From: Gonatopus flavifemur
Taxonomy: Eukaryota > Arthropoda > Insecta > Hymenoptera > Dryinidae
Direction: 5' to 3'
Length of the DNA: 64,000 bases
NCBI GenBank assembly: GCA_018340375.1
Contig: JAFFJZ010000002.1
Span: 23,144,001-23,208,000, forward strand
The notes under the pieces were generated by a model. That model searched no databases, was not told the DNA's origin, and saw only the letters and a list, made by a program, of their open reading frames with translations. Positions 47,401 through 59,632 of the stretch are shown in pieces (the stretch's first letter is position 1; every line of letters starts with the position of its first letter). Position numbers and translations under genes: made by a program.

Positions 47401-48294
47401 TTGCTCAAGCGACAGTGCTATGTATCAGTCAGGAACATTCCTTCATGATTATTGTTGGTTTGCATAAAAATACGGTCCTGAAATCAAAACTCTCTCTCTT
47501 TCCCTCTTTGTCACGGTTACTCACACCTTATCTTCTTATATCTCCTGCTTGAGACACTTGCTATTATAAAATAGGAAAAATTATAAAGAAAGATTAATTG
47601 AATCTAGAATAGTTTGACTTCTATCGAATTGAAACATGACTCATTTGTTGAGTAAGTACATGACTCAGTGGAAGAAAGTACTATTTATCAAAGAAGTATG
47701 CTAAACCATCGATGAAATGAAATTTACTTATTTATAAATCAATGTTTTTATAAGAAGTTCATCTATATAATAAACGTACCAAAAGCTATATCACAGCAAA
47801 ATCCTCAATCGCAGTCGGATAAAACTTGGTGATGATGATGTACTATTTTTTAATTTGCAACTATTTTTCACATTTTTAATACTCCCTGGCCATCGCAAAA
47901 GTTTTCTGCCCTTGTTTTCCTCATAAATATCCCCCCGAGCTGTTCCAAAAATAGCAGCTCTGAATTTTTGTAGATTCCCGATGGATTCAAACATCCATTC
48001 TCAGTACAACGTACCGCTTTCTAAATCTGGATAAGTGAATTTCACTGATTCTCAGTATTTTTGACTCATTTGAATTCACACGGAAAAAAAACAGAATTGG
48101 TTACTGTAAATGACAGCAACACTGTGAACATTTTCTTGTGAATTTGCAAAAAAAAAAACTTGACAGTTGTTTTTACATAAATATTTTCTCTAGTGGATTT
48201 TCAAACAAAATGTTGGAGGAGAAGATCAAACGTTTTTGCTAGTTAATCAAAACTTTTGATTGTCTTCAAATTTGGTTTCAAAATTCACTACAAG
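44499..48294. other. non-genic DNA, ~3.8 kb
   Basis: The sparsest repeat region of the window. An inverted pair around ACTGTAAAAAATTACAGT (44610) ends in ACAGTG|TA at about 44663 and may be one end of a degraded MITE. A left-end-like CACGGAAAAAAAACAG at 48079 has no partner I could find. No gene is recognised. Confidence 0.5.
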
Positions 48295-48539
48295 CAGCGC
48301 CTGATTCACCGAAAGTGGAGCCCTAGGCAAACTTTGGTAGGGACCAATGTAAGGGCAGCTCAAAAACGATAAGTTGAAAATATAAAACTCCGAGCCGGGG
48401 TTATTTGGGGTCGGCTCGCTTGGGGCTGAGAACGCCTTCGGTTACCTTTGTGGTATGCGGTTTTATTTAATTTTTTTTTTTTCATTAGTGGGGGCTCATA
48501 GGCCTGTGCCTAGTAGGCCTAGTGCTTAATCCGACACTG
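48295..48539. mobile_element. GC-richer hAT-like MITE with CAGYG ends
   Basis: The left end CAGCGCCTGATTCACCG is loosely inverted at the right end GCTTAATCCGACACTG, and GCCCTAGGC pairs with GCCTAGT. The interior is distinctly GC-richer than its surroundings (GAGCCGGGGTTATTTGGGGT). CAGYG ends suggest the hAT superfamily, but no 8-bp duplication was found. Confidence 0.5.
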
Positions 48540-49607
48540 TTCGTGTAAAAAAACTGCCAAATTTGTTCTTGAATCCACAAAAAAATGTTTTACACAGACG
48601 ATTATCTCATTTGTCCTACTACTTCCGTTGTTATTCCATGAAATCAGATGCAACGTCTCCAGTATTGTTGAATAGAATTCAATTTAAACATTCTTCAAGT
48701 CAACAGCAGTGATTATGAACATTTCTTAATGATATAATTGAAGCCCAAAATGATTCATCTGCAGTCAATTAATTTCACGATAAAAAAATATAATTTTAAT
48801 GCATTAGTAATACATGATTTCGGAGGAGTTGAATAAAGATTTCTTGAAAAATTCTTGAAACATCCCGACGTACTTTTCCAATATAATATGTTTCAGATCA
48901 AAGTAACACAATCTTACAACATGTGCAATCCACCTAACCCCAAATGCTTTTTGGATAACACCTCGAACGAAAGACTACACTCTTTATCTTCCTTTTTTTT
49001 TCATTGTACTTTTTAAATCATATCATATCATCTTAGAAACTTGAGCACGAAGGCCCCCTATAGCGTATTATTATTTAATACATTATAGTTATTCAAGTAT
49101 GGAGGATGATCGTTAGATTTTATGTGTTCCTGTGCACGTGTTGTATCCTTTCGGTATATATATCTACATTCTTCAGATATGGATGTGAATTACAGGAGAT
49201 ACAGATGAGATCGTTATTGAAGATAAGTGAAGTGTTCGAGAGTATTATACCCGCCACCCTAAGCCTTTACTTCCGATATAGAGATTCAACATCATGTAAT
49301 CACGCGGCTTAGTGATTGAAACATTCTGTGGATATATGGAAAAATGAATCTACGAGAAATTATTGCATTCGGAATCACGAGGAAAAAACTTGGATGAATT
49401 GTACAATTTAGAGCTGTGTTCGTCTCGATTGTAATACAATATACGTTGAAATATGATTGAAATGATTGACAATCATCCTAAATTACGTAAACAACTTGTT
49501 CCATCTTACATTTCACGTACAAGAAAGTTGTCTTAAAAATAAACCTCACACTCGATACCATTGAAACTTATAATTGTATCATATATAAGTTTTTAGATAG
49601 TAAAATA
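48540..49607. other. non-genic DNA
   Basis: No gene or repeat family is recognised. Confidence 0.5.
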
Positions 49608-49780
49608 CGCGGAGAAAGATGGATTACACAAATCGTATTATACAGATTTTTTGTAGGATCTAATATCCATTCATTGAGAAATATCAAACCAGATTATGAT
49701 CAGTAATAAAATATGTGGAAAGTTATTAAAGGCTATTATCTAAATATTAAGGACTGAAATCTAGATGGTTGTCCTTACAC
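49608..49780. repeat. dispersed element Y, copy 2
   Basis: It starts TA|CGCGGAGAAAGATGGATTAC and is homologous to 40031-40190. Right boundary unclear. Confidence 0.5.
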
Positions 49781-52096
49781 TCGATAAACAAGATAACACC
49801 TAGTATTAGATTCCTTTCACCGATAATTATTTAAAATCAATTTTGACAATGATTAAATAATTTCTGCAAGAATTTTTTTGTATTCAGATTATTGTATTCC
49901 ATGCCTCCTGTTCGTCCTAAGTCCACAACAAGATACATCGAACACAATAGAGTATTGTTAGATTTCCAGTACGGGTTGAAATAATGTTTTTGGTCAATCG
50001 ATTCAATGGTTTGATACAGGGATTATTCTCTGTCATAAATATTTGATGAATGATCGAAACGAAGCGTATGATCACAGTTGAATTCACAACCAAAACAAGT
50101 TGAATCTATAGATTGTACTTTATATTACATTGTGATATGGCAAGGAAATAAGGTCTCTCGAATTTAAACCTGTTCAGCAAAGAGCTGAAACCGCTTCGTA
50201 ACGGTTACTGACAGATTTTACCACAGAAATGCGAGACGCCCGAGGAGAGGATCAGTAAGAAAATGTGACTGAACGACTTGATATGAGTTTCGAATTGAAT
50301 CATGTTCCCAAAATTGTAAATCAAGAAAAATAATTAATTTGATGTATTAGGATATCATTACACTTTTGTTCTATCAATTGATGAATTAGATTGCAATTTT
50401 CATACCCCTATACAACACCAGTATCTACTTGAAATTAAAATCGATTATAATCTATAACATTGTAGTAATAATCGTTTCCATTTGCGCTAAGAAATAATCC
50501 AACACATTCATTGACGGACATGAAAGTATGTGACGAGGGAAGTTTATTATTTCTAATGAATGCTTCAATGATTTGTTGATAATAATTTAAAGAGCTTTTC
50601 TTTGTGATGTAATGGTATTTAATGATAAATTTAATTATTCTTGGAAAGAATCGTATACGAATAAGAAAAGTAAACTCTAATCCCCGAATTTTTGCCAATT
50701 TGTATCTTAGAATCTATTTATTTTTTCCATACGAATACAGCCCCTTCCGAGAATAATTCAAGTCACTGCCAGTGGACTACTCATCTCCATACGGAAACAA
50801 ATAGTACAATAAAAATTATAATATTTTCTATTGAACTGGTACCATCATATATCTCTTCTCTTGAAAGGTACTCCTCAGCTATAGAATGAAAGGTTATAAC
50901 TCAAAAATATCACTGTTTTAATACGTCATTTTTCTCCATGTAGATACCATCATATTTCTTTGAGCTCCGGGGCGGCAGACATCACTATTGAAACAAATAT
51001 TAAGCTGTTTGAAGTTTGTTGACCCTATTGTATGAATTCCTCATTTAGTTGAGTTGCCTACATATACATCAAGCTACGCTCTGAAGTTCGAATTGGAGAT
51101 ACTTTTCCTTGCAATTCGAATAGCAAAAACTAACATTGAAATAAAAGTATCCCTCTCCATTTAAGAAAATGAATCTTTGTAGTGGAAGAATTTTCATTTG
51201 TTCACAACACTCTCAATCGTGGAGGCATATTCTCAGCTGAAGAAGAGAACGAAAGTGAAATATCTTTTCTGATTCAGGAGGGATTTTTCCTCTCATTTCC
51301 AGATCACTTCTTTTGGGATGCGGCGATCTGAGGCAAATCAATTTACCAATGATTTACAAATTAATTTCATAAGTTGATTAAACGAATCAAAAGAATTCCA
51401 AATGAATATGGATATTCCTACAAGTGAGGATCTGAAATGAAGTTCCTCCCCAGAACGCAGAACCATGAATTTCGACTGACCTGCATGCGGATAACAATTA
51501 CCGAGTGATAAGCAAGAACGCTTATTTTCTGTATTACATATTTTCCAACCTACTTACAGAAACACGCTTTTACCAATTCGTACATGAAAATCTATACAGT
51601 TTTAGATTATTTTTAGATAATTCGATACCGGAGAACAATCGTGAATCGTATTTTATCGTTTGTCCATCACCATTCTTCTTTCTTATTTCATAAAATATAC
51701 TCAGTGCTCTAGAAAATCGTTTTGATTCTATAGAAAGTCTTGAATATAATACGAGTATTCGCTTGTACATCATATTTTCTCTAAATGCAGAGTAAGACAA
51801 CAAGATAATAGAGATAAGAGTCTCGACTGACCTTATTTGTTCTCGCATGGATTACATTTTGATATCACAGTTTATGGTGAACATTCACGAATGCAGGTAT
51901 CTCTACGTACACAGAAAGGAGACAGATATTATATATGACACCTTTTATATGATGATAGACGCAATATATTCTCACAATCACGTTAAGGATGTGATAATGA
52001 TAATATATTTATAAAATTTATCGTTTTTCTTTCTCTGTTGAACGACTTTTGCAAAAATAGCGGAAACTAATAAAGAAAAGGCAATTTCGATTACCA
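49781..52096. other. non-genic DNA, ~2.3 kb
   Basis: No gene is recognised. A right-end-like TTTTTCTCCATG|TA at about 50942 is unpaired. Confidence 0.5.
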
Positions 52097-52205
52097 AAAA
52101 TCGATTCCACTAAACGTTTCAGATGCTCAAATCTTTAATAAAAATTGTCTATAAAAAGTTATGACTATCGGTTGCTGGCTTTACGGCTGCCAGTTTCAGC
52201 TTCAT
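52097..52205. repeat. ATGAAGCTGAAAC MITE copy d, left part lost
   Basis: It retains the right part of the family: AAACGTTTCAGATGCTCAAA, AAAGTTATGACTATCGG and CGGCTGCCAGTTTCAGCTTC to 52205. The left inverted end is missing. Confidence 0.72.
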
Positions 52206-52340
52206 AATCTTTGATCATAAAATATATCTGATTTAACAAAATACGTTAACAGTGTCACGTTCAAAGCTTCTCCCATGTATGTTACATTGCCATTTTTTAT
52301 GCATACTTGAGAACCTCTCATGTTTCTTCTCTTGAAAAAA

Positions 52341-52553
52341 CCAACGTTTTGCCCAGATACTGGGCATTTTCACGGCCAAAAGTACAACGTAAAGATGAAG
52401 TAGGAGACTCCATCGTTGAACCCACGGATTTTCTACACTCCTTAATTATCGAATCACCCTATCCATTTTCCGTGAGTTCAACGATGAGTTACACTTCATC
52501 TTTACGTTGTACTTTTTGCCTTGAAAATGTCCAGTATCTGGGCGAAACGTTGG
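52341..52553. repeat. foldback with AACGTTTTGCCCAGATACTG arms
   Basis: The left arm CCAACGTTTTGCCCAGATAC and AAAGTACAACGTAAAGATGA are inverted on the right (GTATCTGGGCGAAACGTTGG, TCATCTTTACGTTGTACTTT). A direct repeat of ATTTTCTACACTYCTTAATT lies in the loop (52429) and just outside the right arm (52625). The 112-codon frame at 52307 is a by-product of this palindrome. Confidence 0.72.
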
Positions 52554-52758
52554 CTTTTGCCATAAAAAAGCACTGCTCGGAGAACTGGATGGTTTTTCTG
52601 TTGTTTAATGGCACCACTCCCAGGACGATTTTCTACACTTCTTAATTATATGTATAAGTATTAGAATTCTCAATTTTTGTATCATCCATTACATTTTCAT
52701 TCCAAAGCAGTACCAGAATATACTATGAACGTTCTTCGAATATTCGAAATATGTTCTA

Positions 52759-53033
52759 CACGGAAAGAACGGGTCTATTAATATTTAGAAAGAATTTATC
52801 AACGTTCAGAAAAATGACTCAATTTAGGGAACAAGAGGATCGCTGAAAAATATTCGTAGTCAAAATATTAACAGTTGATAATTTCATTGGTATTTTTCAC
52901 AGTGAAACTATCAATTGTTAATACATCAACTACGAATTTTCAGTAGACTCACTAGGAATATTTTTCAGCGATCCTCGTTTTTCCTAAATTGACAGTCATT
53001 TTTCTAAATATTAATAGATCCGGTCTTTCCGTG
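52759..53033. mobile_element. MITE with CACGGAAAGAACGG ends, TA target, complete copy
   Basis: The left end CACGGAAAGAACGGGTCTAT is inverted at the right (TAGATCCGGTCTTTCCGTG). AGAAAAATGACTCAATTTAG pairs with AATTGACAGTCATTTTTCT. TA flanks at 52757-52758 and 53034-53035. A fragment of the same family lies at 5718-5836. Confidence 0.82.
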
Positions 53034-53589
53034 TATGCACGTTCCAATGGGACCGTTTCATAGTCGCTATGCATATTCATCGAACGTACGTAATCGAATA
53101 TACGACGGTACGTCAATCGAACGTCGCGTCGGTTGAATGAATATCGTAAATTTCGAATATACTATGTACGTTCTAAGTATATTTAAAACAGTCTCATTTG
53201 AACATTCTATGAACGTTCATCATAGGTTCTTCGTATCTCATTGGTACATTCTACTAACGTTTCTATTTCGTATATACTTTGAACTTCTGTTGCTGCTTGG
53301 GTGATTCTGTTATTCGTTCAACATTTATCAACAAATAACTGTTTCTTCTCAACGTTTATCATATTTAATTTCCCCTTTGCTCAATGTTCCTTTTTAATAT
53401 CCCTTTGTTCTCGATTTTCCTTCACATTCATGAAACTTGACGAAGTGCAGAATTTCATTTGAAAACATTGAGCAACGCTAGGGTAGAAAAAATAAAATAA
53501 TTGAGATAAGGAACGAACAAATAGCTAGCAAAGCTATTGAGTAGCAGCTCAAATGCCATTTTTGGAATGATATCAGGCGATAACAACTA
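53034..53589. other. non-genic DNA
   Basis: Locally CG-richer between 53085 and 53140 (CGTACGTAATCGAATATACG). Repeats of GAACGTWCGT- and CGAATAT-like words suggest another degraded foldback. No gene is recognised. Confidence 0.4.
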
Positions 53590-53707
53590 CACCGAGAGAA
53601 GAGAATGAATAAGCATTACCAGAACTCAAGTCACGATTACTGAAAAATTTATTGTAATCGCAATCGCAATCGCAGGTTTACTCGATGGCCGTTACGTTTT
53701 TCTCCAT
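53590..53707. mobile_element. short MITE, CACCGAGAGAAG end
   Basis: The left end TA|CACCGAGAGAAGAG and the right end ACGTTTTTCTCCA|TA are inverted. Inside is a short (AATCGC)3 run. Similar to the 9418 element in its right-end sequence. Confidence 0.45.
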
Positions 53708-54089
53708 ATATTGATTCGATCACAATAAACTCGCATTTTCAGTTTTTCTAAATAGAATTTTACTTCTAAAAACACACTCAAAGATTATTCAATTATTAAA
53801 AATACGTTACCATGGGTTTAGTCATTAAAGAGGTTCAAATTCAGTGAAATTTCAATGCATTTAAATTCATCGATTGACTTGAAATTTTGAATACAAGTGA
53901 TCGCTAATTCGAGTAAGAACTTTTGTTGTGAAATGAACATATCGAGGTTTTATTTCATTTATATTCATGAAATAGAAAATATTGTACGGCATTTCACTGA
54001 TTAAGAATGAAAAATTGTCTTTCAAGAATTAATTCCGATCGCGTAAAAAGATGTACAAATAATTTCACCAAACTATGACATCTGTTCCA
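53708..54089. other. non-genic DNA
   Basis: No gene or repeat family is recognised. Confidence 0.4.
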
Positions 54090-54335
54090 TCATGAGAATT
54101 TAATAGCCATTACATCACCTGCCGAAAATGCAAGATCTGTGACCCGATTTACATGAAGATATTTTATTTGAACATTGATTCGATAGGAATCAAAGATATT
54201 TTTATATTTCGCATCAATAAAACCCCACAATTGCCGGCTCATTCGATTAATATCTGAAACGAATTTGACCCAGTTATTCAGATTGATCATTTCAATTGCT
54301 TGTTTGCATAGAATCACTCTAGTGTAGATCGGAAT
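54090..54335 (-). CDS. candidate exon, unrecognised protein
   Basis: A minus-strand frame of 81 residues, from an acceptor-like AACAG just above 54335 to a stop at 54090. It has balanced composition rather than the Ile/Lys/Asn/Phe skew of most frames here. The stretch INLNNWVKFVSDINRM, with its spacing of Trp and hydrophobic residues, loosely recalls the loop between early membrane helices of insect chemoreceptors. No diagnostic motif is present. A possible donor (GCAG|gtgatg) lies near 54119. I could not find partner exons. Confidence 0.15.
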   Translation of the reverse strand: MPIYTRVILCKQAIEMINLNNWVKFVSDINRMSRQLWGFIDAKYKNIFDSYRINVQIKYLHVNRVTDLAFSAGDVMAIKFS

Positions 54336-54351
54336 CTGTTCTTAAAAAAAC

Positions 54352-56160
54352 AATACAACTTACTCAAAGGGAGTCTAAAACCCTCTTATAAATTATTTTA
54401 TTTTTACATTTGCATCTGTAAGAATTTAATCAATCATGTGTCTCTATTTCGTTAGGACTTTGTAAATCTTCAATTTCTGATAAAAGTTGGAAATTTTCCG
54501 AAAATTATTTACCATGACATGATGAAATTTATACAATTCATTATTCATTATCCATTAAATAATTGAAATAATCTGGAAAACGAATGCGGAGGATGCAAAG
54601 ATTCACAAATCTTTTTTCATGAAGCTGGGAATCACTGAAAATTCATCGAAAGTTTAAACCTCATTCAAATTTTATTATAGTTCTATATTTTACATTTTCA
54701 CGAAAAATCATGTATTTGAACATACTTTAACCCAGCAAGTGTTCAAGATATTGATTTTCTTCAACTTTCTGTATTATTCTTGATTTTAGAATAATTCAAT
54801 TAATAATACATTAATGTGGGATATAAATTATTATTCTCAAGACATTCCCTCGAAAGTTATCCGTATCCTTCCTGGAATAGAAAGGAACAATCATCAATTC
54901 TCAAGTACATAAATTTTCTATTGCTTTAATAAAAACTGAACGAAATAATCATATGACGTAATATCAAGTCCACGTTTCGAGACAATCAAAATAAACGACG
55001 TTGAATTACTTGGTGAGCCATTTTCAACAGCTTCTGTTCATATATCGTGACAATGAACTGAGACGAGCCACGGCAATACGGAGTGTTTTATTTTATGAAC
55101 GATCTTCGTTACACGTCAATGAAAACGGAATTCCTTTCACGATCAATACGATAACAAATGATATCACGATAGCTTATATCTTTTTATCAATGCCCCGCAA
55201 GAAGAGTTACTGTGATAAACTTGATAACAATAATGAATTTCATTCGTTCAAAACATTGTGACAGGATGAGAACGGTCATGAGAATGTACTCAAAGGGAAT
55301 ATCGATGCTACGTGCAGTACTCGCAGCGTGAAATATAATACGATCGCGTATTGCAATATACACATACTTCAATGAGAGATAGGACTTATTCAACTTCGAA
55401 ATTGAATGATGAAGTTTTAAATTTCATGGAAAATCCAAATCTGGAAACTCAATTTCAAGTTTGAAAAATCCCATACAATACTTGCTGCAATGTAAAAAAT
55501 ATTCGTGAATTTCCAAGCAGAAAATTATGGTGGAAAACTTACAGATTGGTAAATTTCCAAATTGTTTGGAAACTCACAAATTTTCTGTAAATTTCCAATG
55601 TTTTTGATTTCCCAGAAAATATTTGTCAATTGACAAAAATTGTTTGTAATTTCACCCACCATGTTTGTGAACTTACCAAAAAATGTTAGGTAAAAAGAAC
55701 CTACATGAATGATATTAACAATCGTTATTTGAATTGTCATTCAAAGATTCTCATTTATATGTAAACAACAGTCGGGATAATATGATGTAACGAGAAGACA
55801 TGACGAGGAGATGGCAACGACCCTGCCAATTTTACAAAGAGACTCTAGCGCGTGTTAGTCACGATTTCTAGGAAAGGTCACAACCTTCGTCCATAAGAGA
55901 AATATAATCACAATGTATTATTCGTGGTTTCATTGGAGGTCTTATACTTTTCCGATCGAGTTTTTTAAAGAGAAAGAAAAGATCTGTGTGGGACCTGTCC
56001 CTTGTTATGAAGCGTGTTAGTGACACATTCCGTCTCGACGGTCTTTGACAATAGTTTTCCTATTGCCGAACGGAACAGCTGTGAGACGACCAGCGTTCGT
56101 GTATAGGACAATACCTTGAGAGGGCACTGACCACCTCTTTGGAATTTATCGAAAAGCTAA
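54352..56160. other. non-genic DNA; GC-richer from 55780
   Basis: 55490-55700 contains AATTTCCAA/TTGGAAATT-type repeats in both orientations, resembling a degraded foldback. 55780-56160 is GC-richer than average and lies directly before the open frame at 56161; it may be transcribed leader or an upstream exon. Confidence 0.35.
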
Positions 56161-56643
56161 CAGCAGTCCTTGGCAACCGTTGCATTGTCCAAAATCATAG
56201 AAGAATCAATGCATGCCGTCATCAACGTTCTCCTTAGAATTTTTCTTTTTAAACAACATTATTGTATTCCATTTTTCCCAAAATTGTATACAACATTTGT
56301 TCGATTTATTAAGACCACATTCCGTGTTCTTGTTCGAGGGATGCGTCGAACGGAATCTAGACGGGTAAAAGTAAAGGAATTTATTTTCTACGCGAGGAGA
56401 AATAATTTGTTATTCGATCTCAACTTTTTTATCAACAATTTTTTTGTAGGCGCCTACGGTAACGGACCGACACTTTGTTCCTCGGGAACATTGAATATAG
56501 ATGCCCTCGGAATTTCTTCCGGAAGTTGTCATCGATCTACTTCGTTGCTTTCGTCGAATGAGCTACGACAGGTGTTGAGTCGAAAATCAAAGAGGAAATT
56601 CTTTTCCCACACCTGCAACAAAGTTTCAAAACTCACTCAATGA
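56161..56643 (+). CDS. candidate exon(s), unrecognised Ser/Gly-rich protein
   Basis: The longest frame after mariner, 160 codons from a stop at 56158 to a stop at 56641. It has no ATG near its start, so the 5' part may be intron. A good acceptor (TATCAACAATTTTTTTGTAG, then GCGCC) ends at 56451. After it the sequence turns GC-richer and the frame reads GAYGNGPTLCSSGTLN and onward, rich in Ser and Gly. Either a donor at 56573 (GACAGgtgttg) closes an internal exon, or the frame runs to the stop as a last exon. The other two frames close quickly. I do not recognise the protein. Confidence 0.28.
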   Translation, partial: QQSLATVALSKIIEESMHAVINVLLRIFLFKQHYCIPFFPKLYTTFVRFIKTTFRVLVRGMRRTESRRVKVKEFIFYARRNNLLFDLNFFINNFFVGAYGNGPTLCSSGTLNIDALGISSGSCHRSTSLLSSNELRQVLSRKSKRKFFSHTCNKVSKLTQ

Positions 56644-57021
56644 GATCAACTTGAGAAATGGAGAAATAAAATTGAAAATATAGGAAGCGATTGACGTTCG
56701 ATTGGATGTCTATTATAGGATAATTAATCTCATAAATTATAATCAACATTATCACTGTCATTAATCGCTAAAACAAGACAGATACGCTAATGATTTTATC
56801 TTGAACATTCTCAATGTGTTATCACAACACATTCTATTAATCATTTGAACGTGATTAGAGTTCTGCATTAGGCGTTCAATGTATTTTCAAAATCGACGAA
56901 CAGAATTATAAAATTAACAAATTCTGAGATTTCATTAATCACGCGATCACGAGTTTATTCAGCCAAAGAGTTTATCTGCTGATCAACATGCCAGGTGAAA
57001 AAAAATGGTAAGGGTCGAAGA
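56644..57021. other. non-genic AT-rich DNA
   Basis: No gene or repeat family is recognised. Confidence 0.45.
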
Positions 57022-57191
57022 TAGAGATGGGCGATCTAAAAAAAATGGATTCTTCTTTATACAATTTATATCGAATTTCAATCAAAATTACATAAACATT
57101 TTTGGGCTTTTATCAATTTTTATATAATCTCGATTGAAATTTGATATAAATTGTATAAGAAAGAATCGATCCTTTTTAGATCGCCTACTCT
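57022..57191. mobile_element. MITE with AGAGATGGGCGATCT ends
   Basis: The left end AGAGATGGGCGATCTAAAAA is inverted at the right (CTTTTTAGATCGCCTACTCT). ATACAATTTATATCGAATTT pairs with AAATTTGATATAAATTGTAT. Target duplication unclear. Confidence 0.72.
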
Positions 57192-59317
57192 GTTGAAAAA
57201 AAAAACTGGAATTCTCCGGTACCCAGGAACTGGAAAATTTCTGTTCATAATGAATTTTTCCGTATTTTACATGAAATTTCATGTTTTTTACTCCAATTTT
57301 CCCGTATAAATACAAGAATTTTCTGATACGTGTACTGGAATTTTCATGATTTAAATGTAATTTTTCAGCACAAATGTACAGGTTAATTGCTCCCTATCTC
57401 TACTCCAAACTTATGCTATCAGAACACAACTGGTTTGTTTGATGTCAAAAAACGTTCTTTTATCTGTTATTTTATCCCACACTTCATATTTTTTTCTCTC
57501 ATTCCTTTCTATCGATCAGACATTCAATCAAAAATATTATTCTTCTCTTTGAATATTTGCGCACAATATCGAAATACATTCTGATAATGGCACAATCAAA
57601 AGTCAGTTGGGTATTTTACACAAAAGAAAACAGAAAAAAAGCAAAAAAAAGCCAAACCATGGGCTATTGTTGCTACATAATATAACTTTAATAATAAAAA
57701 TACTATATTATTCAAATCAAAAACCAAATATCACCTCATTATTCTAACTTCCTTTTGCTAGATCCTTACATAAAGAATCTATGCCGTGTATTAAACGGAG
57801 AATTAACTAGCTAGACTCCAAGCATTGATGTTTGAAATTAAAATCTTGATTTTTTTTCAAATTATTCTCGCACGACAATTCATTCAGAACGCTTTAGCAA
57901 TATTCTTCTTGAATGAATCCTTGACATATTTCAACAGAAAAAAAAATTATTGTTTACAATTCATGTTTAGAATTCAATGAAAATTCATTTGTTTCTCAAA
58001 GACATTATTAATCACAGATTAATGTGTTTTCTGTAATTATGAAGTTCACAAGATCACAAATTTCATGTGTGCTTAGATTACATGATCACGGTGCAAAATG
58101 TCCTATTGTATTCAAATAAGGTACGTACCATTTCTTTTGAATCTCGTGCACCGTTGACATCAGCATCGTATTCAGCAATAAAACTTCACGTGTGAAGTTA
58201 CAAGGACAAACAATCGTTAAATGGATGGTTTATATGATTGATGATTTGTAATATGAAATACGTCTTCCCATTTCACGTTAGTTCCCGGATATAACTACAA
58301 TTTATTACTTCCACGATTTGTTATTATTTCTATTTGTTTTTTTGTGAAATATTTTTACACCCTGCTACCAAACAATTGCCTATTCAAGTGAAGAATCTGT
58401 TATCAACAAATGATTTCGTATAACTTCTATATAATTTTAATAAGAAATATATAAAAATTGTATACAATCTGGTCAGAGCTGATTTTCAAAATTAACAAAA
58501 AAATAACACACAAAACAAACACAAGTAATGACATTTCTATTGCTTGTTTTATCCAGCTCCGATCAGTGAGGCTGACGAAAGGAAGAAAAAGGTAACATGA
58601 ATATTCAACTTGATTCTTGAATGTGAAATTCAGCCAAATTTAGGGCGTCATCGTATATAAGTATTTGTAAAGGAAGGGTTGTTTCGATTTCTACGATATT
58701 GTAATTCTTCGATCGTTCTAGTCTGGATGAAACAGGGGCATGATTCTGTTCTCACACTGCAAATCTGCGCGTTCATTAATATTCATTAAATACTATTCAT
58801 TAACAGCAAGTTGAGGCGATTGTGTCATTCTTTTCTTTTTTCAATAAACATCAGAGCTGGTGATATATTCTCAAAGGATTTTTGAAGATTTTAGTATTAC
58901 AAAAATCAGATTTGTCACAAAACACCCATTTTTTCCAACTATCTTTCGCTATTACAAATATCCATTTAATTTTTGCAACAATAATAAGACTTCCATATTT
59001 TAGATAGTTACAAGAAGGTTAGTTACTTCGAGGTGTCGTTGTGAGAACAATAATCTGCCTTCCATGAAATTCCGTTCTTTACAATACAAAGACTAAAAAC
59101 CCGCTTGGTTTAGAACCATGGAGCATGAGAAACAGTTAAAATTTTGCTATGTAGTGTTTAAACAGCTCAGCAATGATCACAAATTTTGAATATGTAGTAA
59201 TAAAGTGTAGTGCTAGGATTACGCTTTGAATATAAATCCAAAGCCCAAAACATATTCCTAAACATGAGAAAACAAGTTATGAAAATTGTTGACATTTGTA
59301 AGCTCATATATTCATAA
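57192..59317. other. non-genic DNA, ~2.1 kb
   Basis: No gene is recognised. 57200-57370 contains GGAATTTTC-type words in both orientations without clear ends. Confidence 0.5.
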
Positions 59318-59518
59318 CCCTGTTACGAAAATCCAGCTGGGATTCGACGTGAATTTCAGCTCCGAAATTCACCTGCGTTCCTCATTTTCATGTGGAATCC
59401 CAGGTAGAATTTCAACTCCGACGGGGGATTTCAGTTGGAATTTCTGATCCCAGGTGGAATCCCAGTTGGAATTCTTGATTCCAGGTGGAGTGGTCCCAGC
59501 TGGATTTTTGTAACAGGG
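59318..59518. mobile_element. MITE with CCCTGTTAC ends and CCCAGGTGGAATT modules
   Basis: The left end CCCTGTTACGAAAATCCAGC is inverted at the right (GCTGGATTTTTGTAACAGGG). The interior repeats units like GGAATCCCAGGTGGAATT about five times. The frame at 59435-59707 translates this repeat and is not a gene. Confidence 0.78.
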
Positions 59519-59632
59519 AATCGTTTACATAATTTTGAGGAATCATTTGAAGTTCCAATTTCATATTCCAAGCTCAATTTCAACAATGTACTTTATCATT
59601 GCAGATTTAAAATGTGTGCTTATTGCTTGGTT

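Noticed and set aside
52307..52645. 112-codon plus-strand frame
   Set aside because: It spans a foldback repeat and reads through both arms; no protein similarity recognised.
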